Part shown: positions 11,050 to 23,060 of the stretch, one piece after another
Layout of the letters: every line of letters starts with the position of its first letter
Position numbering within the stretch: position 1 is the first letter of the stretch
Assembly: GCA_024362935.1 (NCBI GenBank)
Contig: JANCRA010000025.1
Coordinates: forward strand, 9,016,936-9,080,935
Origin: Setophaga petechia
Lineage: Eukaryota > Chordata > Aves > Passeriformes > Parulidae
Length of the DNA: 64,000 nucleotides
Reading direction: 5' to 3'
Program-made: the position numbers and the translations under genes
The notes under the pieces: generated by a model
Database searches by the model: none
What the model saw: the letters and a program-made list of their open reading frames with translations, nothing else
What the model was told of the DNA's origin: nothing

Positions 11050-11400
11050 GCTCGCAAAAAACATTGATTAATTTTTATTCCCACGCATCTGTTTCCTGTT
11101 GAATTCTTCCCTTTGCATAATGTGGAGTCTTGCCTGTCAGATTAACGCAATGCTTCACCCCCAGACAAAAGTGCTGGCCTCTGACAAATCCATCTAGAGC
11201 ACACCTAGCTCCATCGGTGGGCATATTATAAAAGGTAATGAGCTTGACACCCCCTCCAGCTCCAGCTGCTGCAGCAGCGTGTAATGAGCGCTGCTCTATG
11301 GGCTCCGACGCTCGCTCTGAAACGCCATTGAGAGCCCAGACAGCATGCCACTGAATTTAATTTACTGCTTAGCATCAGCTGGCCCCAGATGATGGAAGGT
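11050..11400. promoter_or_regulatory. Candidate conserved non-coding element with homeodomain-type motifs
   Basis: This repeat-free segment contains many TAAT/ATTA cores (for example near 11068, 11141, 11236, 11282 and 11357). The 9-mer GTAATGAGC occurs twice, at 11235-11243 and 11281-11289. CpGs persist in the 11278-11325 part. It is a plausible enhancer for a locus bound by homeodomain factors. The basis is motif density only. Confidence 0.35.
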
Positions 11401-13434
11401 CATCTGTATGGAGGGTCAAGTGGGATAAACAGCTCCAAATCTCCCTTCTGCCCAAGGGCTCAGAGCTGGTAAGCCCCAGGGCAAGCAGGCACAGACCTGA
11501 TGGGGGCATGTTGGCTGAGCAGGCTCCACAGGCAGATTCCTTTGGAGCATCTGTTCTCCCAGATGAGAAATCCCTCCCATTGACCATATCCCACCAGCAT
11601 TTTCACAGAAATTTTGAGAAAATCCAATGCAATAGGCCAGGTTCTTTGGGGGAGTTAGTCTGCCATTGTAGGTATTTCTTTTCTGATAGAGTAACTTTCC
11701 TGCCTTCATAACAAGACATCACATTGTATTTTGCTTGTAAGGTATCAAGAATTTTCAGATCATAAAGTACCATCATTCTATTTCAAAAAAGCGAGGCTGG
11801 AAGAAAAGTTGAATAGCCCAGAAAGGGCCAATGCCAGAGACAGAAGGAAAAAAAATGAAAAAAAGGGAAGTACATGGTGATACTACCTTCAGTGTTGTAC
11901 AGCTCAAGGATGTGAAGAGCCAAGGCAGTGCTATTGTATTTAATTCCTCCCAGAGATTTTTTCTGCCATGCCATTAATATGTAAGTTACTCTAAACTTTG
12001 TGTGCATATAAAATTAAACCCAGTCGATGAGAAAATTTAAAAGATTCATTTATTATGTCCAACCTAAAAGCCGGACCTGCCTCTGCTGAGAGACTAACAA
12101 GTCATCCCATGCTCCAGTAGATTATGATCTTAGAAGAGCAGGACTGAGAAATGAAGGTCTGGCAGGGAAGAGGGGCTATTTCCCAATGAGAAGATGGGCA
12201 ATGCTCTTTAAGATGTCCCAGACTTAAACCCAGAGATTGGACTATGCAGTAAGAAACGGCACAGCCAGATTCAGGCCTCTGAAAGGCGTAAAGATGCTAA
12301 TGGGAATGGGGGCCTGGGGCATGGTGTGCTCCAGGCAATTTCTGCATCTGCTCTTCAAAGACACAGCCATTGAATCCAATGAGACCACCTGAGGAGTAGG
12401 AAACCTTCCTGAGAGAGCAACACAGGCAGAATCAGACTCCCAGGGAGTGTAATATAGGTCTTTAAAAATTTGTCTCACTGTGTGGTGGCAGGTTTCTTGC
12501 TGGCTTCTCTGCCTGCACGCCTGCCCGCAGTCTGTACTGCATGGTGTGTGCGCCTGGTTTGATGCAGCCCTTACATGTGCACGTTCTTCCTCTACCCACG
12601 GGACACCAGGGGCTTGGGATAGTCACACATGGGGCTGGCAGGGCCCAAAGGCAGGGCTGCACAGCTCCCTCCATGTGGGCAGGCTGTGCAGCACAGAGAC
12701 AGGTACCACTGCTCTGCCTGCACACTGGTACTGCACAGATGTATTTATGCCCCAAACGTTTCCCTTTCTTTAGATATTGCCACCTCTTCCAGTGCAGACA
12801 AAGACCTGTTGTGAGGCCATGCTCCTTTCTGTGCAGATGACAGGTGGGAATGAAGGTTTGATATAAATATTCCCCGGTCTGAAGCGGATCGGCAGCAAGA
12901 TCTGGCCTAATTTTCCACCCTGAACAAACAATTTTGCTTTGCTCAAAACTTTTTCTAAAAAGAATAAGCTCAATTAAGAAAACCACAACAGCACAACTTT
13001 TAAAAAATACCATCGTTATTGTTCGTGTGGGTTTTGGGTGGGCTGTGGAAATTGATTTACGAGTCAACCACTTTTCTCTTTTCTTGCCATCTCTCGCTTG
13101 AGTGGTTTGTAGGCCTTGGCCCTTTCTTTCACTCAAGGAGAATAAGGTTGTCTATGGAAGAGGTCAGCATTTCAAATTGGTGGAGTTCAACTGCACAAAT
13201 GACATAGAACTGACAAGAAAAGACAGGGGGTTTGGAGGTCATAGACTGCATAGGTCCTGGTTAGGGTTTTCGCTTTGTGATGGGACCTGGCACCAAAATG
13301 AATTAAATAACAGGCTTAAGGACTATTGAGGGAGGGCTGAATGCAAATCAAAGATAAGTAGAAGTTTTCTTTCCTAAAAGGGGAATAATTTTTTTTCCTT
13401 ACCTCCCCCTTTCCATATCTGCACAGGCAAGGTC
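11401..13434. other. Gene-free interval with a long minus-strand open frame
   Basis: No gene is supported. GC rises between about 12470 and 12720. The longest open frame of the window lies here on the minus strand (12462-13136, 224 codons). It has a hydrophobic stretch near residues 43-60 and is Cys/Pro/Arg-rich afterwards, but shows no recognisable domain. Overlapping plus-strand frames are also open across 12480-12840, which argues that the openness reflects base composition. Confidence 0.5.
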
Positions 13435-13720
13435 TGCATGTTAAACATGATTTAGCAGGCATTATTCTGGAGCCTTTTCATCAGGTTTCTGCAGTGATTG
13501 CCTATCTTGGCCTATGATTAATGATCTGCTGTGCAATTTGGAGGCTATAATGACTCAACAATCCACACACAAACTATATAGTCGCATTCCTTTTGCAGAT
13601 TTGCCAAGCTGTTACCAAGGGGCCCACAACCAAGCAGGATTGTTAGAGAGATAGCTAAACATTTCTGCAAATGCCATTCTGCCCTTATCTTGCTGAGAAG
13701 TGTGTTGGGCAGCAGGCTCA
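13435..13720. promoter_or_regulatory. Candidate conserved non-coding element
   Basis: The segment is AT-rich without simple repeats and carries TGATTAATGA at 13515-13524, which contains the palindromic core ATTAAT typical of homeodomain pairing. A TATATAG word near 13577 is followed by a CpG-containing stretch. It has the look of conserved regulatory DNA; conservation itself is untested. Confidence 0.3.
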
Positions 13721-16700
13721 TTTACAAAATTCAAAGCCTAGATTTTAGCGGTTCCTTTAAAAAAAAAATCTGGACTGAAATAATCATTAAAAAGGCTGGT
13801 AAGAAAAGATCCTGGTATATGGCCTCTCAGTGATTATACAGACAAAATACTTTCTTTGTTTCCAAATTTTGAATCTGATTAATTGATGCCTAATGCTATT
13901 AATGCAGTTGGAAAGAAAAAAAAGTTAATCTTTGGAAACCAGTGCCATAAATGAAATCTGAAAATCCAAGCAGATTTTGAAGTGAAAGCTTTGTCTTCAT
14001 TTCAGTTTCTATACAGAAATAGGCTATGGGATTTATTTATAGACTTCAACTGGATCTCTAGCCAGTTAAAAACTGTCTGCAGGAAACTGCTTTACAAACA
14101 TTTTCTTGAAAGCATTTGATAAGTGTGATTTTGGAAAACCCAGTTTCTGTTTATAAGGTTGTTACAATACAAGTAAATGTAAAAAGGAGAAGTGAAGATA
14201 GCTACTGATGGAGTCTGTCTTTCAGACATAAGTTATCTTCCAAAAAATAATTTTAGGATAATACAAATATGTTCCTGTTTCCATTGTCAGTTATTACATG
14301 ATGCCCAAATAATTCCACCACAACAGAAAAGATTTCTCATACTGGCTGGGTTAAAGTCACAGTTAGTTTAATAATTCATCTAGTTTTAGCTTCTGTCTTT
14401 TTTGTAGGCAAGAGGAATCGTGAACTAGAGGGGCATATAGCATATCCATGCACTGATGTCCATCCTTGTCCAGGTTATTGCTATTGTTGTTATGGTTTTT
14501 ATTATTATTAAAATGCCTGGGAGTTTTGAACACTGTGCTAATATTGCAGCCTCATAACAACACTGAGTTCCATGAGAACACTGTCTCCCAGTCCAGTTCA
14601 TAATGCCCTAAGACCCTGACTGCAGAGAGGCTTCATGGTCCAAGATTTAAGTACAAGTGTAAGTGATTCTCTGCATCCTGGCTTAAGCAAGTGAATCACA
14701 GTTTAGTTTATGTCCAGAGTGAAGACAGAGGTGTCTCCAAGCCTTTGGTTAGAAGGCCTTTCTGATTCCACAGGAGGCAACAACAAGCCTCAGAGCCAAA
14801 TGTGTTAGAGAACACCTGTCTAAAGAAACATTTTTAACACTACAACACAAACAGGAAAAATACAATATGCAGCTTGAAGGCTCAGAGCACTTAGAGTTTT
14901 CAATTCCTTTCCTGCTGGTTGGGGGAAGGAGTAAGAAACGTCCAGCTAGGAACACAAGCAAGCAAAGCAGCATTTACCCTCTCTTTATCCAGGCTTTCTT
15001 CCTTATGCTAAGAGTCAACCCACAGCTATGCACTGTGGATATCATACTGTTTTATAGGTTTTAAACTAATCTTTGCCTCAAATATGTACATAAATAAATA
15101 AAATCAGCTGTGAGCAGACTGCTGTACAGCCATGATAGTGTTGCTGTGCATATAAGTCTATTAATCTCTGAATGGTTGTGTAGCTGACACTGCCTTCAGG
15201 GCAAAGGATTGGGCTAGATGAGGGTCAACAACCCTTCAGTGCTCTTCTAGCCTGTGGTTAGGCAGGACAGACAGAGGCCATTGGTAGCTGGAAGATAGCA
15301 CCTCAGAGAGGCAGAAACCTGCTGGTGCAGTGGGATCATTGGTCTGTGAGCAACAGCACAGAGACCTTTCACTCTCAGCATGCCATGGCCTCTGGCTCCC
15401 AGCCTTGCCTGTGCCTCTGAAAATCAGGGACTGTCCTCTCAGGTAGATGGACCCTCCAAGTCTGTTTGGGACTCCTTTAACTTCACTGAAGTCAAGAAGC
15501 AACAAAAGTATGCACTTTCCAAGCAGTAAAGATAGGATCAGAGCAGGCCCATACAGAGGAAATATTTTGTCTGGGAGCCCACAGGTGATTTGGAGAAAGA
15601 TGGAAAAGTCAAGAAAAAATTAGTGCTAATTTAAATGCATCTTGGGTTGTTTCCTGTGTGTGAAAGTTCCTCAGCACATTTGCATCCAAATGGATAATAA
15701 CTTGGATGGGAACAAGGCAAGGGTCCCCACTGGCATCAGACCTCCCTCATCCTCTGTAAAACATGGCACTAAGAGAGAGACAGGGTCTCCCTTCTCACCT
15801 TCACTGTTTCTTTAGTTACCTTAGTTTGAACTGCTGCTTAAAGGTGAACTGGATGGAGATTTCCAGAGATCTTGGGTGGCTGGAGACCATGGTGTCTGGG
15901 TAGGCAAGAGACACATTTTACATTCCAAGAATGACTTGTATATGGACACAGGAGAAATAAGAATCACTCCAGCTTTGCTCATGGTGCCTTTTTGTAGTCC
16001 AGGTGCTTCAGGGGGAAAGACTGTGGTCTTCAGTGATGGTTCAGTATTCCTGGAGGGCCAGAGTTCAAGAACTGGGATTCAAGTTTTAAGGAAGTTAGAG
16101 ACTTCTACAGATGTCTGCAAGGCAAAAACTAGTGTGTTTTTGAATCTGAGAATGACTTAAGGCACACTTCTCCTTTGATGAAAGTAAATTTTGTACCCTC
16201 AAGAGTGTGGGCAAGTGTGTAATTTTACACATGGTAGTGAAACAAGAAAACTGAATTTCATCAGAGGCTGCAAAATCTGCCCCAGATTCACCCAGAATCA
16301 GTTCAAGTACTGGCATATATATCAATGAAGAGTTGCCAAACTAATACACAGTGACTATCTCAGCTAGTAGATCATTTACTCAAAATGGATGTAAGAGACA
16401 ATTGTGCTGGCCACTGGCAAACAGTGGCTGACAATGGCAAACACCATTTTTTTTGGGTTGTTTTTAAAGTGAAAATTGTACAATTTGACCACAGCTATTC
16501 CTAGGTAAGCCTGTCCACAGAAGAACAGTTTGCCCAGAGTTGTTGTATCCCTCTGTTCACTTGGGAACCATCATTTTTGCCCAGCTTACAGAATCACATT
16601 TAGGATGCATGTCAGCCAGTTGCAAAGGCAGGAGCTACAAGTTAACCCTTTTAAATAAACAGAAAGTATTGAGTGAGCAGTCCCTCTATAGAGAATCCCT

Positions 16701-18620
16701 TTCTCCATGCCTTTTTTAAAGTTATTTGAGCACCTTTATGTGCTAAAGATGGGTTAAATGGGGTCATAGGGCTAAAATAGCTAAGAACTTTGGAGAGAAT
16801 TGGGAAAGGAAAATTAATGCCTCTTTCCTACACTGCCTCTGGTCATGCAGAAGGACAACAGTGAATATTCCAGAAATAAAAATTTTGGCCTTCTGAAAAA
16901 TTTTGCTATATAGTTGCTGACTAAATGCAGGGCAAGGCAGAAATCTCTATTATGCCTTGTGTACTCCATTGTATTTAGTAGGAACCATAGGACAGACCTT
17001 CCACAGACCAAGCTGGTGGGTTTTGATGTATTTGCTCTTAGACAAGCAGTGTAATCCAGAGATGAATAGAATAAATACCAAGACCTAAAACACAGTATTT
17101 TTCAAAGCTAAGAAGAAGTTGTGTTATAGGGGCAGGACCAGAAATCTGAGCTTCAGATTACCTTGATAAAGGATCAGAAACACATAAAGGGTTAATATCT
17201 GCTCTTCCAGATGTGAACTTCATTAATTTAATCTAAAACATCTTGAGAGATGATAATAATACACATATTTCCAATTACAACAATTATTTAAACAGCCCTA
17301 ATCTTGCACTTCATGAAACCATTTACATTCACTGTAATGTCAAGCTCTGCAGGGGGATATGTTAACAGAGGAAATCTAGCATCTTCTAATTACAGTACTT
17401 CTATGAAACAGAAACAAAAACTGAGTTTTGAAGGTTGAGCTGAGAGGAAGAACTATTTCATGGCAGATGGGAATGCAGAAGCACCAGGGCAGATAGATGA
17501 GTATACCATACCTATTTTACTTCTCTGTGGAGGCACTGGCACACACGTCTGGGAGAAGATGTATAATCATAAAACCTGCATGTAATTTTGGAGCAAGAAC
17601 ACACTGTCATTGACTGAGTAACTTCTGTAGTTATAGGGCATAAAAAAGAACTACCATGCAGTTATATGCTCTAATCTTTCTAAAAGCCTGACACAGCTGA
17701 TTAGAGAGTCACAACCCAAATTCATTTACAGAATGAGTCGCATCTATGCAATATTTTAAGATTCTTGCTCAGAACAGGAAAGGCAACTTTTACTTTAGCC
17801 ATCTACTGGGGAGAGAGAGCAGCAAACAGCAGCAAAGCATTTCTCTGTCAGTCAGTCTCATTTCATTCCTGGGGTTTTGCTTCAGCTCTGAAGGCCTCCA
17901 TGGTGCTCCCACCACAGGCAGGTGCCTCAGGCTGCCCTCCTGCATGGCCCTGGGAAGCTCAGCTCTTGGGGCCACCATGGCAGTGGGGAGGGTAAGAAAG
18001 AAGTCCCAGATAAGAAAAAAGCCCCAGTAACAGGATGCCACATTAATGTACTGAAGCTTTAAAGGACATACCAGGAAACACAACGTGAATTTGCAGATGG
18101 GAAAAATTCAGATTATTACTCCAGATGTGGTGCTGACACTGCACCAGTGTGATGTCCTCCACTGCACTGAGAATGCATCCACTGCTATCATGGATATGTG
18201 GGTGGGCAGCTCAGAGGTGCTCATGGTCCACTGAAATTCACGTTGCTACACCTGTCTTTGTAAATCTTGGTCTTACTTACATTATCTGGTTATCTGATAA
18301 GATTTTCCCAAAAGTGACAATGACTTCAGTGCTTTTTAGCAGTAAAAATCTGCAAGTAATGTGATAGAAGCAAAGACACCAATTTATGCTGGAACTCTTT
18401 GTATGACATCACACAAAGAACAAAGACTATTTCTATCAAGTGAGACTTACTGTAAAAAGCTTTTGTGTCACATCATTACACTTGATCACCAAAATAGGTA
18501 CACAATTTTTTGGAGATGCAGCAGCTTGGTTCCTCTTTGAACTTGACTGAGCCACTGTCTGCAGTTGACAAAATGACTGCAGAAATGCAAGCATAGAAAT
18601 ATGTAATTCCTGAAATAAAT

Positions 18621-18656
18621 CCACAAGTGTGTGCATCACACTTGATGCACTTGTGG
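18621..18656. repeat. Bulged quasi-palindrome
   Basis: The left arm CCACAAGTG-TGTG-CATCA (18621-18638) pairs with TGATGCACTTGTGG (18643-18656) if the four bases TGTG are bulged out. The loop is CACT (18639-18642). Confidence 0.7.
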
Positions 18657-18687
18657 TTGCAACTTGTGGTTGAGGATTACCTCAACC
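18649..18687. repeat. Short direct repeat and hairpin
   Basis: ACTTGTGGTTG occurs twice in direct orientation (18649-18659 and 18662-18672). The second copy overlaps a perfect 8-bp stem, GGTTGAGG (18668-18675) with CCTCAACC (18680-18687), around the loop ATTA. Confidence 0.75.
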
Positions 18688-19472
18688 ATTCTGTGATGAC
18701 TTGCTAGTGCCATGTCTATGCTGTACAGTCATATTAGTGACCTCCTTCCCACCCTCCATCCCCCTTGGTAATTCGTTATTTGCTGGTGGACAACACAAGA
18801 AGTATGGTGGTTCTTGTAAGGGCTCTGGCACACACAAAGAAATCAAAATCTGTCTCAAAATAATGAAGCAATCTTTTGTGCAAAAAGATTCAAAGTGTAG
18901 CAAAAGCTCATCCATCTAATAAATGACCCACATCCACCTGCCAGTGGAAAGGCTCAGTAGTGCAGGGGACAGGGGCTGTGAGAAGGTGATGGGGAAGGAT
19001 CTTTTTTTCAAATTGTGATTGTTTGGGTTTCTGATCCAAGGTAAATGACAAGAAATGGAAAAACACCCCCAACACACATATTTCAACTAAAGCAAGTGCT
19101 TGGGATTACTTTTTCCCCCTCTGTGTCTGTTTGAAGGTATTCTCTGAAGTTGACAAGCACGTGTTTTGGAGACCATTGAAAAGTTTCTGCCATAAATAGA
19201 GGAGGCAGCTTGGCTTAAGTGTTGCTAGGGAATACCTGGCAACAGGCAACAATAGTCCTTTTAGAGAGCCCAGGGCAAACAGTGACCGTGGTAATGGGGT
19301 GGGCTTAAGGGAGGCTCCTTGCCCAAAGCCCCTCCACTCACACTGCGCCTCCAGCCCTGGGCTGTGTTCCGGAAATTCCCTGCACAAAGCCCACCATTCA
19401 ATGGGAGGTGGGCCCGTGCGTGTGCTTTTCTGGCAGGGAGGGGGGGCCACAGAGGGAGGGGGCCTGCTTGCC

Positions 19473-19542
19473 AAAAAAAAAAAAAAATCCAAACTTTTTT
19501 GTTGGTTTTTTTGGGTCTTTTTTTTTTTTTTTTTTTTTTTTT
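19473..19542. repeat. A15 and T25 homopolymers in inverted arrangement
   Basis: A run of 15 A (19473-19487) is followed 30 bases later by a run of 25 T (19518-19542), with further T-rich sequence between. The two runs can pair as a hairpin. Neither is attached to a recognisable retroposon body. Confidence 0.85.
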
Positions 19543-19699
19543 GGAAAGGCTAAGAGAAGAACAGAAAGTGCTAAGTTTGTAAAAGAAGCTGAAAAGGTTC
19601 AGAAAGGAACATAATGGGGCCAGGGAATGCCCCATGAATTTTGAACAGAGAGCAGAAAAGAGACCCTAAAAAGCAATTAGTGATGCTGCTTGTCGCTGA

Positions 19700-20060
19700 A
19701 GAGGGAGCTTGAAGGAGGTGGGAAGGCGCAAAAGGAAGAGGGCAACTCCAATCACTTAGTAAAGTACGGGGGAAAGGGGGGGCAGGCACAGGGACAGAGA
19801 GAGGCTGGCGCCTTCGGGAATTTTTATAGTAAAAGTAGATGGAGGCACACGGCAAGGGCAGCGTCCAAGGAGCGTCTAGAGCCGACGGCACATGCCAAGA
19901 TGCCTTTTGGCTTTGCCTCCCCTGCCCGTTTCTTCAAAACCAGGGATCAGCAGGACTGAGCTGCTGTCTCCGCGCTCGCCCGATGTGTCACAGGCTCAGC
20001 CTCAAGTCCTCACCCGTCCCTCCGAGGACGATTCCTCAGCCAAGGGTCTCTGCCTGACCA
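19700..20060. promoter_or_regulatory. CpG-enriched patch, possible small CpG island or enhancer
   Basis: CpG is clearly denser than in the flanks (about 16 between 19800 and 20060, including runs such as CCGACGG, TCCGCGCTCGCCCG and CCGAGGACG). GC is moderate to high. No clear initiator or TATA context points to a promoter. It is followed by a T/A-richer segment and then another candidate element. Confidence 0.35.
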
Positions 20061-20279
20061 AGGAAGGCGATGGGGACATTTCTAAAAGACCTCCAGTCTC
20101 CCTTCCTCTGCTTCCCTCATTCCAATTTCCAGAACCATGCGCAGACACCTATTTAGCCATACATTCCCTGCACAAAATAAAAGTAACGCTGTCTGCTCAT
20201 TAGCTGGGAGTTGTTAGGGGAAAAAAAAGGAAGGAAAAAAGGGCCGTCTGAACAGAGCTGAATAGCTATAACCTTAATG

Positions 20280-20560
20280 GGTTGTCAGAAGTCTGCAGGC
20301 AGCAGGGTGAGGGGAGCCAATCCCCCTCTAGTCTTTTGTCCTAGACATTGTTTAGGATCAGTGGTAGCTCATTAGGTCGGGACAGTAATATTCCTAACGA
20401 TCCTGTGGGGCTGAGGCTTCAGAATGTGTCTTCAGCTGTTTTCCTGATGTCAGTCTGATTCATGGAGAGGCATTTATCTCGACAGAGGTCTTTGGTGGAA
20501 AGCGTTATTTACCTTTCATACCCTGATTACTAACCTTTGACAAAAGTTGCAGCTGGAAGG
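20280..20560. promoter_or_regulatory. Candidate conserved non-coding element
   Basis: Repeat-free sequence with scattered CpGs and motif-like words: ACATTGTTTAGG near 20346, a TGATGTCAGTCTGATTCATGG segment near 20442 and CCTTTGACAAAAG near 20534, which contains a TCF/LEF- or SOX-like core. It has no coding potential. Confidence 0.3.
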
Positions 20561-22650
20561 GGAAAAGGGGGAAGATAAGAGACTCCTGTTGGCATAAACT
20601 GAGGTGTGTTATAGTGAAAGGCAAGCTGCAAAGCCAAGTATATGGGGCCTTGGTCTACAATGTGACCCTACATTTTGCCTCCTTTTGTTTCAGATTCCAT
20701 TGGTAAAGTAAGGATAATCACCCATTTTGTGTTCTGGTGGTGGTGGAGAAGAAAACACTGGAGTGTGAGGTTTCTAGGAACTGGGCCAGATAAGTAGCTA
20801 AATTAATATCTTTCCTGTATTCAGGGATCCTAGAAGAGCTGGGATTTTTGTTGTTCTTTTTTTTTTTTTTTTCTGGTTTCTAACAAAAGCAAAACCCAAC
20901 TGAATTAAATTGTAAATCAGAATGGATTTTTCAGTTGTGTATGATTTCCCTTCTATCCTATACTTGTCTTCAGCCTAGAAACATGACTCTGCTGAGGAAG
21001 GGAGCAAAGTTAAACTCCCACCTTCCCTCAGGCATTTCTGCAGGCATGAGGCTGAGCAGATGCTGTTCACTGACACAGGCTAAATCCCCCTCATTGGTCA
21101 TTTGTGTTGCCCAACAGTGTCACAAATCCAAGATGACATATTATTAAAGTGATGAAATTAAAGAATAATGGATCACACGGCAGATTTCCTTGTGATTAGG
21201 CAACACATTATATATCCATTTGCCAGTCCTGCCAAACACGGAGAGCAAAGTACATTGTCATTCTGTACCCTCTCCAATAGTTCACTTCTTGTATTTAAGG
21301 CCTGGGGTTTTCTAAGGAAACTCTCAAAGCTCCATGCAGCTGCCCTACATCCCCATTAAAAAACAGCCAAACTAACAAGTAATGATGAAATTATTTCCTT
21401 ATTTATTTTGTGTTAGAAAACAGAGTGGACAATGAACTGCTCTCTGAAACAAAGGGGCAAGAACTACTCGTCCCTTTCACTCCAGTGAGAGGAGGGTAAG
21501 TACGCAAAGGTCAGCGTACAGACACTGAAAGGTTCAAACCAAGAGCATGAGGCAATGGAAACAACATCCCCAGATCCTCAGTGAGTGCAAAGCAGCTGCC
21601 TCTGTGGTGCTCCAGAGCTGGCCAGAGCTGGAGCAGCTGCTGTGGGCATCCTGTGAGCCAAAATAGCTCCTGGTGGCTCTGTCACATTCCCTCCACTAAG
21701 ATCCTGGGAAAGGATTTGGTATCCCTTAGGAAACGATGAAAACACATGGAGAGACACACAGGAAAAGGCTTTGGGCTTCTCCACTGAGGTTTAGCTGTGA
21801 TTCCATTTGGGTAACTCTGCTACCTGGGGTGAGTTGCAAAGGAACATTGTGAATCATGAGGTCTTCATGATTCACAATGAATCACCCCCAGAAAATTTTT
21901 CTGAAAATCCACACTTGTATATTCTAAGAGTGGGGAAAGCCTGTCGGGTTAAATGTTACTCTTCACAGGCTACCTATTTATAAAAGTGCATGAGCATCAA
22001 GGGGTACCTGCCACCAGTAGAACATGACAGAGTGAGCAGGTCATGTCTCCTGAATAGATCCAGAATAGTTTTCTAGTTGATGAGCAGCAAAAGAAATGCT
22101 GCTCAGAAATGAAACAGTGGGGCATTTCTCATAATCTGCAAGACAGCTCTTGCCCAACAATTTTACTGGTTTCTCCCAGAAATATTAAATATTGATTCCC
22201 ATACTTGGGCTGCAACTGGCAGAGGTGTCTGTGCCCATAGTCACATGAATGAGTCAAGCTTGGTGCACTGCAACAAAAAGGGTGGTTTTCTTCAGCAAGT
22301 TTTAAAATAACCAGCAGAATTATATGACAGAAATACCACAATAACTAACAGGACACCTCCTGCTCTCTACCGGAACCAAGCAGAGAAAAAAATTCAGAAT
22401 CACTCAAAGGTTTCTGAAATATTTCAATCTCTTTTAAAAAGGTCTCTGTGTGGTATTTCTAACAGGGGAAGTAAAGGGATATGAAGACAATACTAACTCA
22501 TACAGTTTTCCCTCGTCCATACTGATTTATGTACCTTGTGAAGGGTTTGAAAACTGCAAGCTTCTAAGGAACTTGTGAGAGTTGCACTGAGATCCTGATG
22601 GTGTGCAATTATATCAAAATAATACAAATTTAAAATTTTATCCTAAAAAG
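20561..22650. other. Gene-free interval, 20.6-22.7 kb
   Basis: No gene is recognisable. A run of 16 T's lies near 20857-20872. The segment 21841-21880 holds a perfect hairpin, listed separately. Confidence 0.6.
21845..21879. repeat. Perfect inverted repeat, 15-bp arms, 5-nt loop
   Basis: The left arm is CATTGTGAATCATGA (21845-21859) and the right arm TCATGATTCACAATG (21865-21879), an exact reverse complement. The loop is GGTCT. Confidence 0.95.
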
Positions 22651-22654
22651 AGAC

Positions 22655-22810
22655 TGATGAGGCACTGGGCTAAGTTTCCTAAAGAAGTTGTGGATGCTCC
22701 ATCCCTGGCAGTGTCCAAGGCCAGGATGGATACCTACCTGCCCATAGGACGGAAGTTAGAAATAAGTGATCTTTCATGTCCCTCCCAGCCCAACCTATTC
22801 TGTGATTCCA
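22655..22810 (+). mobile_element. CR1 LINE fragment, 3' end
   Basis: The segment matches the typical 3' end of avian CR1: an AGAAGTTGTGGATGC block, then CCATCCCTGGCAGTGT, CCAAGGCCAGGATGGAT, a CCTGCCCATAGGAC block, GTGATCTTTCATGTCCCTCC and CAGCCCAACCTATTCTGTGA. CR1 copies are 5'-truncated and end in short ATTCTRTGA-type repeats rather than poly-A. This one seems to have lost some 15-25 bases between the 'ggatggat' and 'cctgcccat' blocks and carries many substitutions, so it is old. An open frame of 171 codons runs through it (22603-23118); it is not a gene. Confidence 0.85.
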
Positions 22811-23060
22811 CAATGCTCCTAACACATAACCCTGACACCACCGGTCTGCACACACCTGTATCCTCGCTTGCACTCACACCTGTGCGCACACCTGCGGGCC
22901 CAGACCCGCACGCCTCCCGCACGGGCAGCACCTCGGACAGCACCCGCCTGCCCCCGCCCGGCCAGAAGGGCTGGCAGTCGTGCTTGGAAAGCACCGAAAT
23001 TCCTAAATTCCTCTGGGAGCAACAGGCTAAACCATGCCGGAAACGCTTCCAGTTCCTGCA
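22811..23060. other. GC- and CpG-rich patch abutting the CR1 fragment
   Basis: About 14 CpGs occur between 22860 and 23045, in CCCGCACGCC-type sequence with repeated CACACCTG words on its left side. It begins almost where the CR1 tail stops. It could be an unmethylated regulatory patch or a fragment of another GC-rich insertion. Frames are open on both strands, as expected for GC-rich DNA. Confidence 0.45.

Larger units (their letters stand above)
13721..19250. other. Gene-free interval, 13.7-19.3 kb
   Basis: No gene is recognisable. Open frames are below 130 codons and unconvincing. The sequence is AT-rich, with ATT repeats near 14500-14511. Around 15200-15240 there is weak resemblance to a degenerate CR1 3' end, too short to annotate. 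The segment 18621-18687 is dense in quasi-palindromes. Confidence 0.6.

Noticed and set aside
15195..15250. Possible second CR1 3' end ('ggattgggctagatgag')
   Set aside because: Only one short block resembles CR1 and the diagnostic terminal repeats are absent.
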